In this document: positions 1 through 12,944 of the stretch, piece by piece | Layout of the letters: each line of letters opens with the position of its first letter | How positions within the stretch are numbered: the first letter of the stretch is position 1 | Assembly: GCA_026419785.1 (NCBI GenBank) | Contig: JAODTK010005918.1 | Location: 142,501-206,500 of the forward strand | Origin: Sclerodactyla briareus | Lineage: Eukaryota > Echinodermata > Holothuroidea > Dendrochirotida > Sclerodactylidae | Length of the DNA: 64,000 nt | Direction: 5' to 3' | Made by a program: the position numbers and the translations under genes | The notes under the pieces: generated by a model | Database searches by the model: none | Told to the model about the DNA's origin: nothing | What the model saw: the letters and a program-made list of their open reading frames with translations, nothing else

Positions 1-2255
1 GCATGTAATCCAGAAGAACGAATAGGGTTTCAAACTTCAATTATATTCGACCTTGACTAACATTTTCAACACTTTTCTTGAGATTTCCCTAAGAAGAAAG
101 ACGCATGAGCTACGTGAACCAAACACCTTGTGAGTGTAATACATGACCTTGTTGTGGTCCGCTGTTCTGAACGTCTAGTCTGTTCTTTCATCTAATGGTG
201 CGGCTACCAATCATCGTCCTGTCCACCCAGGGTGCGTTCGCGAATCCGTTCTTATCAGTCCTACGGGGTGCCAACTCTCCGTTCGTCGTTTATCAAGTTT
301 ATCACGCTGCCCGTGATGCTTGTTCGTTGCTTCGTCCAGCTTCCACGTTGGTGCTCCGTTGATTAGTCTCGGTAGCTCGATGCGTTTGTTGGGGTGAAAA
401 TGATCTGCAAAATGAAACCAACAAGAGGTGAAGCAAGCACTATTCGTTCTATGTGCTACCAAATGATTTTACAAACCCATTTGGCCGATGTTTGGTTCGG
501 GGACCGCAAGTCTGGTAACATCAATCGCAGAGTCGCCTGAGGAAAATCGCAACCTGTTTGATAGAACAACTGAGAGCAGAATTATGGGTTGAATAGATAT
601 TTTATCAATATGTACTTCTTATTGAAACTGAATTTTATATTTTCGGCAGAACTATGTCCTACGACACGCGTTTGTGCAGAATGGCTGCTTTTGATATATT
701 AAGAAATCTATATTGTATTTTCGCTACAAACAGTATAAGGTCCACACCTCTTCTTGCCCTTACCACCAGACGGAGAGCCATAACAAACTAATCCTATAAG
801 ACATCCCATTAGACCATAATTCATGTGATGATCGAAGTTTGGGTACTTCCGTGAACTTTCTCCTCACTAGGTACTTTTTCGGCGGCCGGCCCACGTGAGA
901 TACGAAAAGACAAACAATGTCGATAGAAGAGAAGAGCATGTTGACAACTTATTCAATGTGCTTTTCATTTCGGGCATTCATCTCATGCAAATGCGTTTCA
1001 GGAATCACGTCGATTTTCTGGGGATATCAATGTTGCAGCTATCAGGTAATAGGGGCCTATTAGCTTATGCCAGTTTTCGGTTCAGAACGCATGTATGCAA
1101 GAATAACAAAGAGGGTTCAACTTCAATTATTCTACTGTTCTACTAAACATTGTCAACACTTTTATTGGAGTTCCCTAAGCGCATGAGCTACTGAACCAAC
1201 ACACTTGTTGAGTGAATCCTTACGTGTGTGTCGCTGTTCTGAACGTCTAGTCCTGTCGTTCAGCCTAATGGTGTGGCTACTCGGTCCTTCCGCCCAGGGG
1301 CAGTTCGATCCGTCCTTATCAGTCCTACGGGTGCACAACTCTCCGTTCGTCGGTTTATCACGTTTATCACGCTATGCCCGGTGATGCTTGTTCGTTGCTT
1401 TGTCCAGCTTCCACGTAGGTGCTCTGTCCCGTATGGGTCGGTAGCTCGATGCGGTCTGTTGGGTGGAAAAGTGATCTGCCAAATGAGGACAGCAAGAGGT
1501 GAAGCAGATACTAGTTTTATGTGCTACCGCTAAACCCAAATTAATATTACAAACTCATGGCCGAGGTTAGTTCTGGGACCGCCAGTCTGATAACATCAAT
1601 CCGCTCAGTCGCCTGAGGAAAATCGCAACCTGTTCAGAGAATACTAGAGCAGAATGATCGTTTGCATGAGATTTTATCAATATGTACTTCTCTTATTGAA
1701 CTGATTGTGTATTTTCGCAGATCTGGTCCCACGACACCGTTTGCAGAATGGCTGCTTTTGATATATTAGGAAATCTTATGTTTCATTTTGCTACGATCAA
1801 GCTACAGACAGTACAAGTCCACCTCTTTTTTGCCCCCCCCTGATTTTTTGCCCTTACACCATACGCATGAAACTAATTCAATATCACATTCCCCCTAAAC
1901 CATACTTCATGTGACGATCGAAGTTTGGGGGTACTTCCTTACATTTCTTTCCACAGCACTGTTTTCCGTCTGGCCTGCCCATCTGAGATCGAAAAGACCA
2001 CATGTCGACAGAAAAGCGAAGAGAATGTTGTAGTACACAATTATTCAAGGCGGCTTTTAATTTCCGGCAATTATCCTCACCAAGGGTTTTTTGGGATCAC
2101 GTCGAATTCCTGGGGATATTCAATGTTGCAGCAAAACAGGTGATAGTGTCCTATTAGCTTATGCCATTTTCGGTTCAGAAACGCACTAATGCAAGATTAA
2201 CAGAATAGGGTTCACCTTAATTATCTTCGACCTTGACTAACATTTTCACACTTTG
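1..2255. repeat. Tandem satellite array, unit about 1.08 kb, two units plus a partial third
   Basis: Successive stretches repeat in the same order and orientation. The segment around 157-210 (motif CTGTTCTGAACGTCTAGT) recurs at 1230-1281. The segment at 495-545 recurs at 1568-1620. CGATCGAAGTTTGGG at about 831 recurs at 1915. The segment at 1003-1040 recurs at 2094-2130. The opening text at 1-80 recurs at 1095-1175 and again at 2190-2260. Offsets lie between 1072 and 1090. Copies differ by many substitutions and single-base indels. No protein family is visible in any frame. The array runs off the left edge of the window and stops where the left arm of the inverted repeat begins. Confidence 0.85.
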
Positions 2256-3049
2256 CTTTGACAGTAATTGAACGAGGTCACCAAGTTCGATCTAATCAAA
2301 GTCTGAAAATTGATGAGTGTGATAGCTGTGCACGAATTGATGTAGAAAATCCCAATAGTACCGAGGGTTGTTCTTTAGATTGGAATTATTTCTATAGATT
2401 GGATGATTTCTATAGTGTTGGGTCGGGTTAAAAGTCACATTATAAAACGCTCCACAATATATTGAGAGTACCTTTCATTTGGCTTTTTGGTCGCACGACA
2501 AGGGATAACCCAGCATTTGGGGTTCTTGCTCACTAGAAGCACTGTTTGTACATAGCTGGTTCTACTACTACAGGACTCTCATGACAAAAGCCCACTATTT
2601 GGGGTAAGAAAGTGTACAGTAACCGATGACCTCATCAACATAAGGCGAGGGTTTATGCCTCCCCTTTGTGTTTTGTTTAACGACATAGGCCGTGACTGTC
2701 AAATTGCAGCCCTCTTGAAGGTTTGTCGGGAGTCACATCGTATATAACACTCTGAGAAAAAAAAATAGTGCAAATTAAATAGAAAGTACTGGCATCTTGC
2801 CTTTTTGAAAGACCGTTGAGGAAAACTGGTGATTCGAGTGATCGAACTCCGCGACCTTGTGCTTACGGTGAACGAATACCAGCCCGAGCCCTTGCCCTTC
2901 CTCTAGGACGCCGCCAATTATGACTCCGCCACATGTGACATAGCGTTGGCGACGCGTTTTCAGCATATATTGAATAATTGCTGGAATAATAGCCTCTAAG
3001 ACTTTAGCATTGTGGGCAAAAGATTACGAAATTTAGTCATCGTTACAAC

Positions 3050-3130
3050 AAGTACCATGAGTACAAGGGCTCCTGTAAGCAGCATCACGGTTTGTACGGT
3101 GTCCTGCGTAGATGACTGGCGGCTAGTCTC
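3050..3130 (-). pseudogene. Inverted copy of SLC5 exon 6
   Basis: On the minus strand an acceptor ending TTTTAG is followed by codons for GLAA. After single-base breaks come residues like IYA, a VQTV-type stretch and GALVLMVL, the family's sixth/seventh helix region. A donor-like GTTGTAAC follows. It mirrors 34213-34290. The frame is broken at about three points. It lies 15-18 kb from exon 1, on the opposite strand, with no downstream exons 7-13, so it cannot make a complete carrier. Confidence 0.75.
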
Positions 3131-6044
3131 CTAAAATTACGTAAGAAAAAAAAAAACACCCTATAAAAGCAACTTGGGTTACTGATCTATAAAACCAACC
3201 AATTTACTTTCGACCGATCGCCCATCACCTAACATTGATGGTGGCCATAGGTACTCCCAACAGTAGTTGCCGTGTCACGAGGAGGCATACAAAGATTGGT
3301 AGTACAGTGTCCCTGGTGGGATCGAAGGGAAAAGCCATAGGCGTACGGGACCATTCAATTTGGGAGCAGTTAATTTTTGGCTGAATTTTACCAAAAGTCA
3401 ACCAACGGAGACTACCAGCGCGCGGAATTTTTTGGCATGGTTTTTCCGGCATTTGATCGAAAAGTCAAGGGGGAATCTGCCCCACACTTCTGGAATATTC
3501 GAGTGAACGAATGATTCGAATCATTACTCGCATATTTACAATGTCTGTAGAAAACGGCCATTGTGCGAGCGAAACATTTGAAAATTTATGCACTTTTCGT
3601 CTATTCGATTCAAAATTCGAGAATTTTGTATGAAACATGGGTAATCCTTCGAGTTCAGCCCTATGGGATCCGATCTTCCTTGCCGGTCTGCACCTGATTT
3701 CCAACGCGATTTGTTCGCTAGAAAGAAATTGAATCAGTTTAGCCGATCATCAAATTATGATTATCACTGTGAACCACCGCATCCCGCATAATAAAATGAC
3801 CAGGAGCACGGTACACTTTCATACAGAGTTAAGTAATTGGGGTCAGAACAACTTACCTCATATACCAAAAGGTTTAGTGATGATTTACAAATTGCATTTT
3901 TATATGCATCACTTATTAGCAGTCCCTGATGCTCGCGAAAAGTTCTGCCACCAAATTCATAATTAAAAAACTTTTCATTTTTTACTGTCAATATTTCTTC
4001 CATTATTTCTACGAATTTGGGTATTTTTAGTTCGTGTTTTTCACTTTCAAATTATCCTGCAACCCGGCCCGAACCCGTTCCGGATATTATGAGATTTGCC
4101 CCAAGTTGGTTCTGTTACGTATCCGTGATATCTTTACCATCTTTACTATATCAGCTAGATTTACAATGTCACCCAACTAAGTAAATGGTTTGCCAATGCA
4201 ATAGCGGTGTATCTGCTAGGACTATTACCAATTGCGCATTCCTTTGTGGGTTCGTGATCCTTAGCTTTTTGGAAGTCCTCCGTACTTATGTGTTTTAACT
4301 CTTGACCACCTGGTACCCTAAACTGTTCTGCCAGGGCAATTGCCACCCTGACTAGGTACGCAAAGCCAATGTGATGCCAATCATGCCAGCAGTGCAAGCT
4401 TGTTGATTACAGCAGTGAACAATGTGTTCCTCAGGCAATCGTAGGCGAACTGCAGAATAATAAATTCTGAAAGGAGAAAAAAAGCTGATGAGCTGGCATA
4501 GGCGTACCCTTCTGATTTTGGGGGGCAGACAGTGTTTTGCCTAATCTTAAAGAGACGACAGAAAGGCTCATAGCGCGCGGAAAAGTTTTGCTGTTTTTCG
4601 GGCGTTCGATTGAAAATCACGCTTGTCAGCCTACATTTTGGGCATTTCCTTCACGTTTTGCTTTTTTTCTGTCCAATTTTTCCCCGCATAATTGTCAATT
4701 TTCGCTCGAATTTTTTTTATCTCAAAATAACTTTGCGCTCTTCAAGGGGCTACGCATTTGGGTATGTCTGAGCCAGAATTCAAAGCAGTTTGGATTTACA
4801 ATAATAAATTGTGAACAACTAGGTAGCCTAGTTACTATGTCCAGAGTGGGGCGTAACTCGAATTGTTTTATTGGGTGAAGGTATTTTTACCCTGCGAAAT
4901 TAGTAGGTGCCATGTGAATTCATGTTGCAAAAAGAAAGTAAATCCGTCAGAAAGAAAGTGAATCCGTCACTGAGTTCTAAATTTATGTTTCACTCTGTCG
5001 GCAGCTGTGACGTAAGACACAGGCGAGGGGCTAACATTTCTTAGAGCGCTGTGAGAGGGGTCTCAGGGTTTACCAGTCCCTTTGGAAAGTGTTGGCTTCA
5101 GGTGCAATTCATGCTCTAAAATGTGATTTTGTGCCAAAATGTGTTGACTACCAAGGGCAGTAAGTTTTCTTCCTTTGGTTATTAGCCTGAATCCGACCTA
5201 CCATGGGACCACCTCGGTTGGGGTCTAGGAGAAAAGGCCTGGAAGTCAGAGCGGAAAGCACTTTAGGAGAAACCCCAGGTTATAAATTTTCGTTATAGTG
5301 GGTTGTGTCCAAAAAAAAATGGGGGGGCGATCTGAGATTGGCTTGCCTAAATTGATTTATTGCATATTATGGCTATTTCGGATATGCTGAATCCAAAAAT
5401 GGAGGGTTCCATTTTTTGGAAGTGGTTATGGCGGCCATTTTGGAATTCAAAATGGCCGCCATTTTTCGGGAAAATTGTCATAACCTTATCAATATAGCAC
5501 TACGGACATGATGTTAGTGGCTAACATTATGTTGTTGATTACAGCGGATCCAATGGTAACACGAGCATCAACAAAACTCCAAGGCGGCCATCTTGGATTT
5601 CAAAATGGCCGCTTTTTTCGTCGGCTAATAACTGACGAAAAAAGCTGATCCATAAGCTTTCGTAGCTTCACATTTAATGCACACATTTGACCAAGTGCTC
5701 TATTTTCGTATCGTAAATATTCGATTGTGTTCCTTGTGGGGTTGGGAGCTATTTTGGGTATTAGAACGGGCATAGCGCCCTCAAGAGAAATCACTTGTGT
5801 ACACAATCTAGGCGATCTGGCCATAATGTTATAATTTCAACAACTATCACTGCAGCTTCTGATTCCACCCATTGGTAGTAGTTCCATTAGAAAACTGTAA
5901 ACGAATCTGGTAGTCGAGTGGGAAAACTTGAGGTTTGTCCCCCCCTCCCCCCCCCCAGGAGTTGCACGGGGACATAAGTTTGAACTCGAGACTCACATCC
6001 GGAATGGCAGAAGGAATTATATTTATAGTACCAACTGAACTTTT

Positions 6045-6317
6045 ATGTGCGATATCATTCTGAACCCTGATCACACAGGCGAGAGCCTAGAGCAACTGGC
6101 AATTCGTTGCACTAGTGTTGTTCATAACCCCCTCCTTCCCGCTTCAATCCTTGAGGATCGCGCAGCGAAACTTTGTGATGAATTTCATTTCAGATATATC
6201 AATATTCAGCATGAACTTCTACGAGAGGCAGATTACTGCGCTGGATATCGCAGCGTATCGGTTCTGCGGGCGCGCAAACCAAGAATAGGAATAGGATGCC
6301 AGTCAACAATTTTATAG
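6045..6317 (+). other. Unidentified 90-codon open frame inside the 5.2-kb insertion
   Basis: An open frame of 90 codons starts MCDIILNPDHTGESLEQLAI. Composition is protein-like, with a mix of charged and hydrophobic residues and no simple repeat. I do not recognise it. It sits at the edge of the GC-rich core of the TIR-bounded insertion, so if real it would be an exon or fragment of an element-encoded protein. It could equally be a chance frame. Confidence 0.2.
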
Positions 6318-6499
6318 GTTTAATAAACAGCTGCCTGGGCACAATACATTGACGTCTCCCTTCTACCAGTAGAGCGAAGCCGGTAGGATGGACACCCACT
6401 GGGTAATATCGCCTTCCCGCGTTGGTACGGGCGGCGGTTGGAGAACTGATCGGAATCATCCGGTTGGATCAGTTCCAACCCCAGGACTCTTGTAGCCGG

Positions 6500-8780
6500 A
6501 GTCCTGTTGGTCACATTGCTGGTGATTGTAGGAGGACCACCGGCCGATATTCCTGTTCGATAGGAGGATCATGATTCCCGACGAGATCCTGTGTTCGAGA
6601 ACAGGAAACGGGAGCGGTTATTGGCAGACTGATCTCCTTTGGGCGGCTGACGGACGCAGAGTCCAGCTTGCCAGTCCTCCACCTCCACCAGGGACTTCCG
6701 ACTGGAGGCAATCCTCAAACTTCCCCCTGAAGAGGTCTTCGCCTGAAGGGAAGCTCTTGATGGCCGACTTGATTGACTGGGACGCCCACGGGTCCGCCCC
6801 CGCCCCCCCCCCCCTCATGACGGTTCCTCGCGCTCCGGACAGTACGCCTAGAGTCACAACGAGCCAGCTGGTCAAACGTTAATCGCGCTACTGAACCCAC
6901 GGGGGAGATGACGGCACCGATTCCTCACTGAGAGAGACGATCATGGCCTGTTCTGGAATTGGGCGAAGCAAAAAGGGTGTGTTAAGTTCTCTTCGGCCAC
7001 GTGAAAGACACGAGCTGCAGACTTGTTTTCTGTATAACCTTGCCGAGGCAAGGAGTGAAAACCTATTCAAGCCCGCAAGGGTGCAGACCCGGCTATTGCA
7101 CCTTATTTGTCAGCTGCGAATCCTTCACCAGGTATCCATGCATATAGGCAATCCTCTCCTCGGCGGTACCTTAATGTGGGGGTGGAGTAATCCTACAAAG
7201 ACGGCCACTTGCAAATTGCCTACCCACTCGTTTTGGCGCTGCTCCAATCCCTTATGCTGGTGCGAAGTCCATTTTTCTCGCTGCGATGGCTTAATAGCTT
7301 TCGTGGCATTCAGCATCCCCTGGAATAGAAGAAACCCGAGCTCTCGGTAAAGCCGCGTTTAAAGTGTAAGCTTCGACTTGGATTCCAACTTCGGAGTTGC
7401 AGGGCCGGTCGTACCCGTGATCGGCGGAAATGCTACTGCCCCGTTCGAAGGCTTCAACCGAGATCGATGTACCCGGCGCGCTCGCCCTCATTCTCCGCCA
7501 ACATCCTGTCGGTGAGCGTGTCAGGACGGCCACTCGTTCGTGTCCCACGATCCAACAACTCCTGCTTCGGCGAAGGGTCGTCAGGCAGAATCACCCCCCC
7601 CCCACCCTTAGGAGTACTCGTCGGAAGACCCCGGACTCGGTCGCGGAGCTCTCCTTGTCCTTTTTGCCACATGTGCCCTGCACTGCACCCCCTGATCACT
7701 CTCATGTGAGCTCCCCCCACCTCCGATGGAACAACACGTAGACTGCGAGTCGGGAGAGCCGGGTCATCCTCCAGGTCGGGCCATGTGGGGGGGGTGGGTC
7801 CTGAGATGATTGGTGGGCGCCGGGCTCCGCAACGGATCTTGTTGCCACACTGAAGCCGCAGTCGACCCAAATCCTTGCTCGAAACCCATGCCCGACATAG
7901 CGCCTGCCCAGCGCGGGAACGGGAGGAGCCTGTGGTGGTTGAGTCAACTGCTAATCTCGAACGTCCTTGGCCGCTGAACATCGCCGCGGAAGCCGCTTCT
8001 TTGCTTGCGATTTGCTCCTGGAACCCCCCTTGGCAGAACGACTTCCCATGATCCCAGAGGAGCCGTAGAGACACGAGCCGGACAGATCCTCACGAGTTTC
8101 GGACAGACTCTCGGTTCCCGTTAAATTCTGAGTTTCCCCTGGTTCCGGATCGCCGTATTCTGGGAAGTTGTTCCGGTATCCGGACCTTTTGGAAGCCGGT
8201 AGGGTCCGGCCAACTGAGGTTGCCGCACCCATGCAGGGCCACCCTACCGCGGCCGGTGCGACTTTCCCCCGGCCGGAATGCAGCACGGACCCACGGCTCT
8301 AGCAAGACGAGTCTGGAGTCCCTCCCCGATGTCCGACCGCGAGGGTGACTTCGGACGTAGGATTGCGGCGGCGGCTCTTTGTCCCAGATTTCCGGGCGTC
8401 CTTTCGGGAGGTAGTATCTCCACTAGGAGATGGCACCTGTAGTTCGACGAGATGGATGACTCGCGATTTTCCCAAGCGCCAAAAAAAAATCGTAGCCTGC
8501 ACAGCTGTTACCGGCCGTTGTGCCCATCTGCGGCAGGCGCACGCAGGCACCCGTCCGTGCCCGATCCGAAAGGTTGGCGACCAACCCCCTCCCCCAAGAG
8601 TTGAAGCGGAACGCAATAGCGGGGCAAGGGAGCCTTCCCAGCCCCTTGCCTCAGCTGGCGGTCCAAATTTAGCTGGATCTACTGGGCAGTCTCTCGCCAG
8701 CGAGGAAATTCCCACGGTTCGCAAATAGTTCACGGAGACGTGGGGGCACATGCCCAGTACCTCGTGCATATTCGTGAAAG
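6500..8780. other. GC-rich core of the insertion with antisense open frames, no identified product
   Basis: Base composition is clearly richer in G+C than the flanks, with runs of C (for example 6800-6813 and 7586-7600) and long open frames on both strands, as expected where stop codons are rare. The longest are a 206-codon minus-strand frame (7454-8074) and a 156-codon minus-strand frame (8299-8769). Both are Arg/Ser/Gly/Pro-rich, contain no catalytic motif I know, and look like low-complexity translation. A gag-like disordered protein is possible but unsupported. Confidence 0.3.
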
Positions 8781-10818
8781 TCCCAGATAGAGTGGGACGA
8801 TTTTTGTGAACATTTGCTCAACGTACTGTCTGAAAACACAAACTGTTTGAGAACACTCAGCAACACCATCAACTCACTAAAGGAACCTCCAGTAAATCTA
8901 ACTAGTTTCTCTTCGCGTTTACCGTCACGGCCGACGAACGGAGGGCCAGAGCTCAGAAAAAACGGAAGAAGGGGCCCGCCCGTCACATCCCTAAGGGAAA
9001 AAACGAGCCCAAAGGGATAACACGCTCAAAGGGCGAGTACTATAATCGAACCGAGAGCACCAGGCCTAGAGCCAAGGGCCTAAGCAGGTACTGTCTTACC
9101 TCACATGCGCAAAGATCCCCGTACCCACAGGGTGGTAGCCAAAAAGCTGTCTAGGTCTGTACCACTAGGCTAGACTCCCTAGCCTATGTGAAAATCAAAA
9201 AGCACGGCCTGCGGGCCCTCCCTGAAAAGAAGGTTTCGAATGACATCTTCTCCGAGAAAAACGTTATCGTCTTAGGTTATCTGTCAAAGAGCACGCCAAA
9301 ATCTTCCAGAAGTAGGAGGAAATGTTAAAAATGGAGGGACTCTCAGATCAAATCGACGCCGATTTGGTGCAAATGCTTACATCTTGGCGGCGGAAATATA
9401 ACTGAAGGGCTGGTCGAGTTGCCAGTGGCAACTTTTGTTTTCGGCTTGTTAGGAGTAGGATAATGACACCTGCATATGCTGTCAGGTAATGACGACTGGT
9501 GCAGTGAATTGAGGTTCTTGGAACGAATCACTCCAAAATCAATGCACATCGTTCCGATACAGACGTGTAATTCCAGTTGGCACTTCATAATCATGGATGT
9601 AAAATACGAACATATCTAGCCTTTACTCATTTCACTCATGTAGTAGTTATATATGCGGTCATATATAAAAGGTTGGGATTGTTCTACTCTTGACAATGAC
9701 GGCCATTTTTCTTCCAACTAGTAATGGCCGCTATCCAGTTTACATGACCATTATGTAATTGGCAAATTGGCAGTACAAAACGCATGCCCCTTCCCTGTTA
9801 GATCACCAAAACAGTAAGTTCAGCTTACGTAAGCTTATGCCAAAATTCCAAAATAAAAATAAAATCGTAAAATTCAACTGACCGCCATTGCCCGGAAGCA
9901 ATTGATACCATTGACGATTTGACGGTTTACCTTGTAGTAATAATATGTACGATACGTCGCGCATCCGCTGTATAGTTTTCAATTAAGTATTTCCGTAATT
10001 GCTAAAATTTACTCTGACGTCTGACTACTCTCTGATCCGCAGAGATCATCCTGATTAGTTCTACAGATCGAGTATTACTGAGATCGAACACCATGTCCAA
10101 GGTAAGCATTAACTGAAGAACCGTCCCCATAGATTGTGAGATCACGATGATTCTCTAACTTTCCGACGAAAACGGGACGGCGGCCATTTTTAAATTCAAG
10201 ATGCCCGCCATGTAGTTCTGGGTGATGGTGAATATTACGTTAGATCTCGACCGACCAACAACATTATGTTAGCACAATACCAGTCTGAGGAAGTATGAAA
10301 CGGGAGAGTTATGATAACTTTCCAATAAGAGATGGCGGCCATTTTGAAATTCCAAATGGCCGCCCAAACCATGTCAGAAAAAAATGGAACCCTCGATTTT
10401 TTGATTCAGAGTGTAATTCGAAATGCCTGAAAATGCAATGAAATCAATTTCGGCAAGCCTATCTCGAAAAATGACACCAACAAAACCCCCACTATTAATG
10501 CCTCTTACCCGTTTCTTTCGACGAAATTTTGACTGTAATATCATAAATTTGTTCGAACTTCGTTGCAATCCATGAAGGGAGAACACACACATTCGCAAGG
10601 GTGTTAGTTTCGCATGGTTTTTCCTGGTATAGTCTATGAATTTAAAAAATGCTTCGCATCTTCACTTCACTAGAATTGAATAATACATTTCTTGCCTGGG
10701 TTTTGTTAAACATAGCATATTCATCATCCTATATAGCGGCGCTCGCAATGTATGCAATATCCCGACGCGCTCCACAATGCTGTAATCGTTTCGGAATCAT
10801 GGTGCCAACGACGGTTTT

Positions 10819-10874
10819 TGTTGAAATTGAAGTGCAAGATATATATTGTTGAAATTGAAGTGCAAGATATATAT
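10819..10874 (+). repeat. 28-bp tandem duplication
   Basis: The unit GTTGAAATTGAAGTGCAAGA plus ATATATATT occurs twice back to back, followed by a third diverged copy (GTTCAAATTGGAGTGC). The mirror position in the right arm (about 31840-31875) has one unit fewer, so the copy number changed after the arms formed. Confidence 0.7.
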
Positions 10875-11784
10875 TGTTCAAATTGGAGTGCATCGTATAT
10901 CGATGCCATCAGCTGGCTAGAAATGCCATGTCTGAGGAGCATTAGTAAAATATAGTTCCAGAATTACAAAATTGCACTCAGTACTGACAGCGAAACAACT
11001 ATCAGGATACCGAAACGGACGGAATTTTTGCATATTTCTTGGAAATCGATAAAATCACAACGTCCAAACCTGACAAGATTGACAAACTTTGCTCAATCAT
11101 CGGCTTCCGACAAGAGAAATCGAATCTTCTGACATTGTGGGCGATTTATTCCATTTGCAGGTTTTGGCACTTCGGCAGGCCTGAATTGTGCCTATTCTTT
11201 GCCCAAGCGGTGTTCCTCGAACTGCAAACTTGCTTTAACTTCTATAATGTGTTGGAGCAGTCTGACTCGTATGCCAACGCCGCTCCGTGTTATAATCAAT
11301 GGACATTTTATTGTGAATCTACCTTTTTTTTTTTTAAAAAAAAAATAGTCTCACTTATGCTTCTGAGTGAGAAACCTTGCAAAAAGGCTTCATATCGCCA
11401 GAATATGCCTTCAAATGCGTCGCTCACGACCCTATAGAAACAACAGTTGTAGGTCGTCTGCGTGCGCATGCGCTCCGAAATTTGGACGATCAGGTTCGGA
11501 ATAAAAGCCACTGTGGTCTTTGTGAGGCTGCTGTCTCAATATTTTTCAGCCCACACAGACACTTAACGAATACGTGTGTAAACGGACATGTACTTCGTCT
11601 TCATCGAGGATCGAGAAGTGGGGGGCGGGGAGGGGACATTTGATATGATGTCCCCCCCGCTCTTCGAAAAGTGGGGGTGGGGGACGTGTCCCTCTGCCCC
11701 CAGGATCGACGCCATGGAGACTACCCAAGACCGCACTGCTCGAGAACTGTTACATTGATTTAAGTGGGACAACCCCCGACCTAC

Positions 11785-11891
11785 CGACCACTGTATATAC
11801 AGCTGTGATGGACAGGAGTAAAATGATGGCGAGATACAGGTTCCACCCCAAACGCCTGCTGGACAAAGAGTGCTCCCGCGAACATGTTAAC
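11785..11891 (-). pseudogene. Inverted copy of SLC5 exon 5
   Basis: On the minus strand, after an acceptor CACAG, the sequence encodes VNMFAGALFVQQA. Then a single inserted T shifts the frame, after which [21 protein letters not shown] and a donor GTAGGT follow. This is the SGLT segment spanning the fifth helix. It mirrors 30876-30981. This copy keeps the family-typical AGALFVQQ stretch, which the right-arm copy has garbled, so the two arms carry independent errors. Confidence 0.85.
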
Positions 11892-12564
11892 CTGTGAAAA
11901 AAAAAAAAAACATTGCGGAATTGAAAAGACAATGACTGTGTAATCAAAGATATTTTGGAAACACTTAAGGATTAACACAACTGTTTGTGAGTTAGTAGAG
12001 CCCGGGTCCCACTTGCGCCGAGTACCATGCGATTCAATTTCAACAATTGAATTCTGACGAGGTTCAGGAAGCTCCGTTAGGCTCAGGAACCCTGACTGTA
12101 TTGATCGTGGGTGGCACCGGCGATAACTCGCCTTTCTTCTTGACAGTGCTCAGATTGATCGAGATCGAGACGAGGGTGTAACTAATCCCAACCTACTCCC
12201 GGACCGCCATTTTACGTCCCTTCCGAAGGACGATCAGTGAACACCAGGAACTGACCATTTCTCAGAACCTCCAGTAGCGGAAGTTCATGTTCACGGTGCT
12301 GTCGTGCTCGCAGCCGACGAGACTTATCTCAAATTGCTTAAAAACAGACCCCAATAACACTAGAAGGTCCACTGCATCACAGCAAAACCATGAAGTGAAG
12401 GCCAAGATCTTGCCCATTGCAACTGCAAGACAGCCACCTAAGGAGGAATGTCTGGTGGCTGATGTAATTCGAACCCGAAATGGTTCGTTTTCAACTACGT
12501 CACTGATACCACAAATTGATATTCCTATTGAGAGATATCATGGTTCCGACTCTTATTTCCAATA

Positions 12565-12662
12565 ACATACATAACATACATACATACATACTACATACAT
12601 ACATACATACATACTACATACATACATACATACATACATCATACATACATACATACATACTC
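12565..12662. repeat. (TACA)n/(TATG)n microsatellite, left arm
   Basis: About 100 bp of nearly pure CATA/TACA repeats with a few interruptions. The right arm has two such tracts (28846-28940 and 30107-30200) flanking an extra 1.2 kb. Confidence 0.95.
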
Positions 12663-12705
12663 TAACAAGAAACCCAGAAACATCTAAGTGGTTTACTGCA
12701 CTCAC

Positions 12706-12795
12706 CGAAATCTTTGTCAGAGCCAAAACTGCGATATATACTCGAATACGCTGACCACCATAACGCTTACATAGATACTCCGGCATCGTGTACAC
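12706..12795 (-). pseudogene. Inverted copy of SLC5 exon 4, open frame
   Basis: The minus strand reads 30 uninterrupted codons: [20 protein letters not shown], then [10 protein letters not shown]. An acceptor CTAAAAG lies before it and a good donor GTGAGT after it. This is the highly conserved SGLT segment after helix 3. Compared with the family, about five residues are missing between LAL and TKIS. The right-arm copy (28686-28788) is longer there but is frame-shifted earlier. The copy stands without exon 1 on its strand. Confidence 0.88.
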
Positions 12796-12944
12796 CTTTT
12801 AGGGGAAGCACATTTTAGAAAATAGAAATTTATACAGAATCACTGAACATTATGCCGTTTCGTTCGGATATGTGGCCGAAATACTAACAAGATAGAGCTA
12901 AAATCTCAGACAATATTTGCTAGATTAGAAAAAAATAGATATCC

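Larger units (their letters stand above)
5296..10494. mobile_element. 5.2-kb DNA-transposon-like insertion with long terminal inverted repeats
   Basis: This block is present only in the left arm; the right arm is uninterrupted at the corresponding place (about 32165-32185). The two ends are inverted repeats of roughly 340 bp: 5296-5640 against about 10150-10494. They begin TAGTGGG and end CCCACTA. Inside each are shared landmarks GGCTTGCC, GAGGGTTCCATTTTT and GGCGGCCATTTTG followed by an inverted CAAAATGGCCGCC. The flanks read TTA on both sides (5293-5295 and 10495-10497), a possible 3-bp target duplication. The interior 6300-8800 is GC-rich and contains no transposase I recognise, so it may be non-autonomous or encode an unfamiliar protein. 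Harbinger-type elements duplicate a 3-bp TWA target, but class assignment is only a guess. Confidence 0.8.

Noticed and set aside
7454-8074. 206-codon minus-strand frame as a gene
   Set aside because: Gly/Arg/Ser-rich translation of GC-rich DNA, with overlapping frames on both strands and no motif.
12565-12662. CRISPR-like regular repeats
   Set aside because: Pure TACA microsatellite without spacers, in animal DNA.
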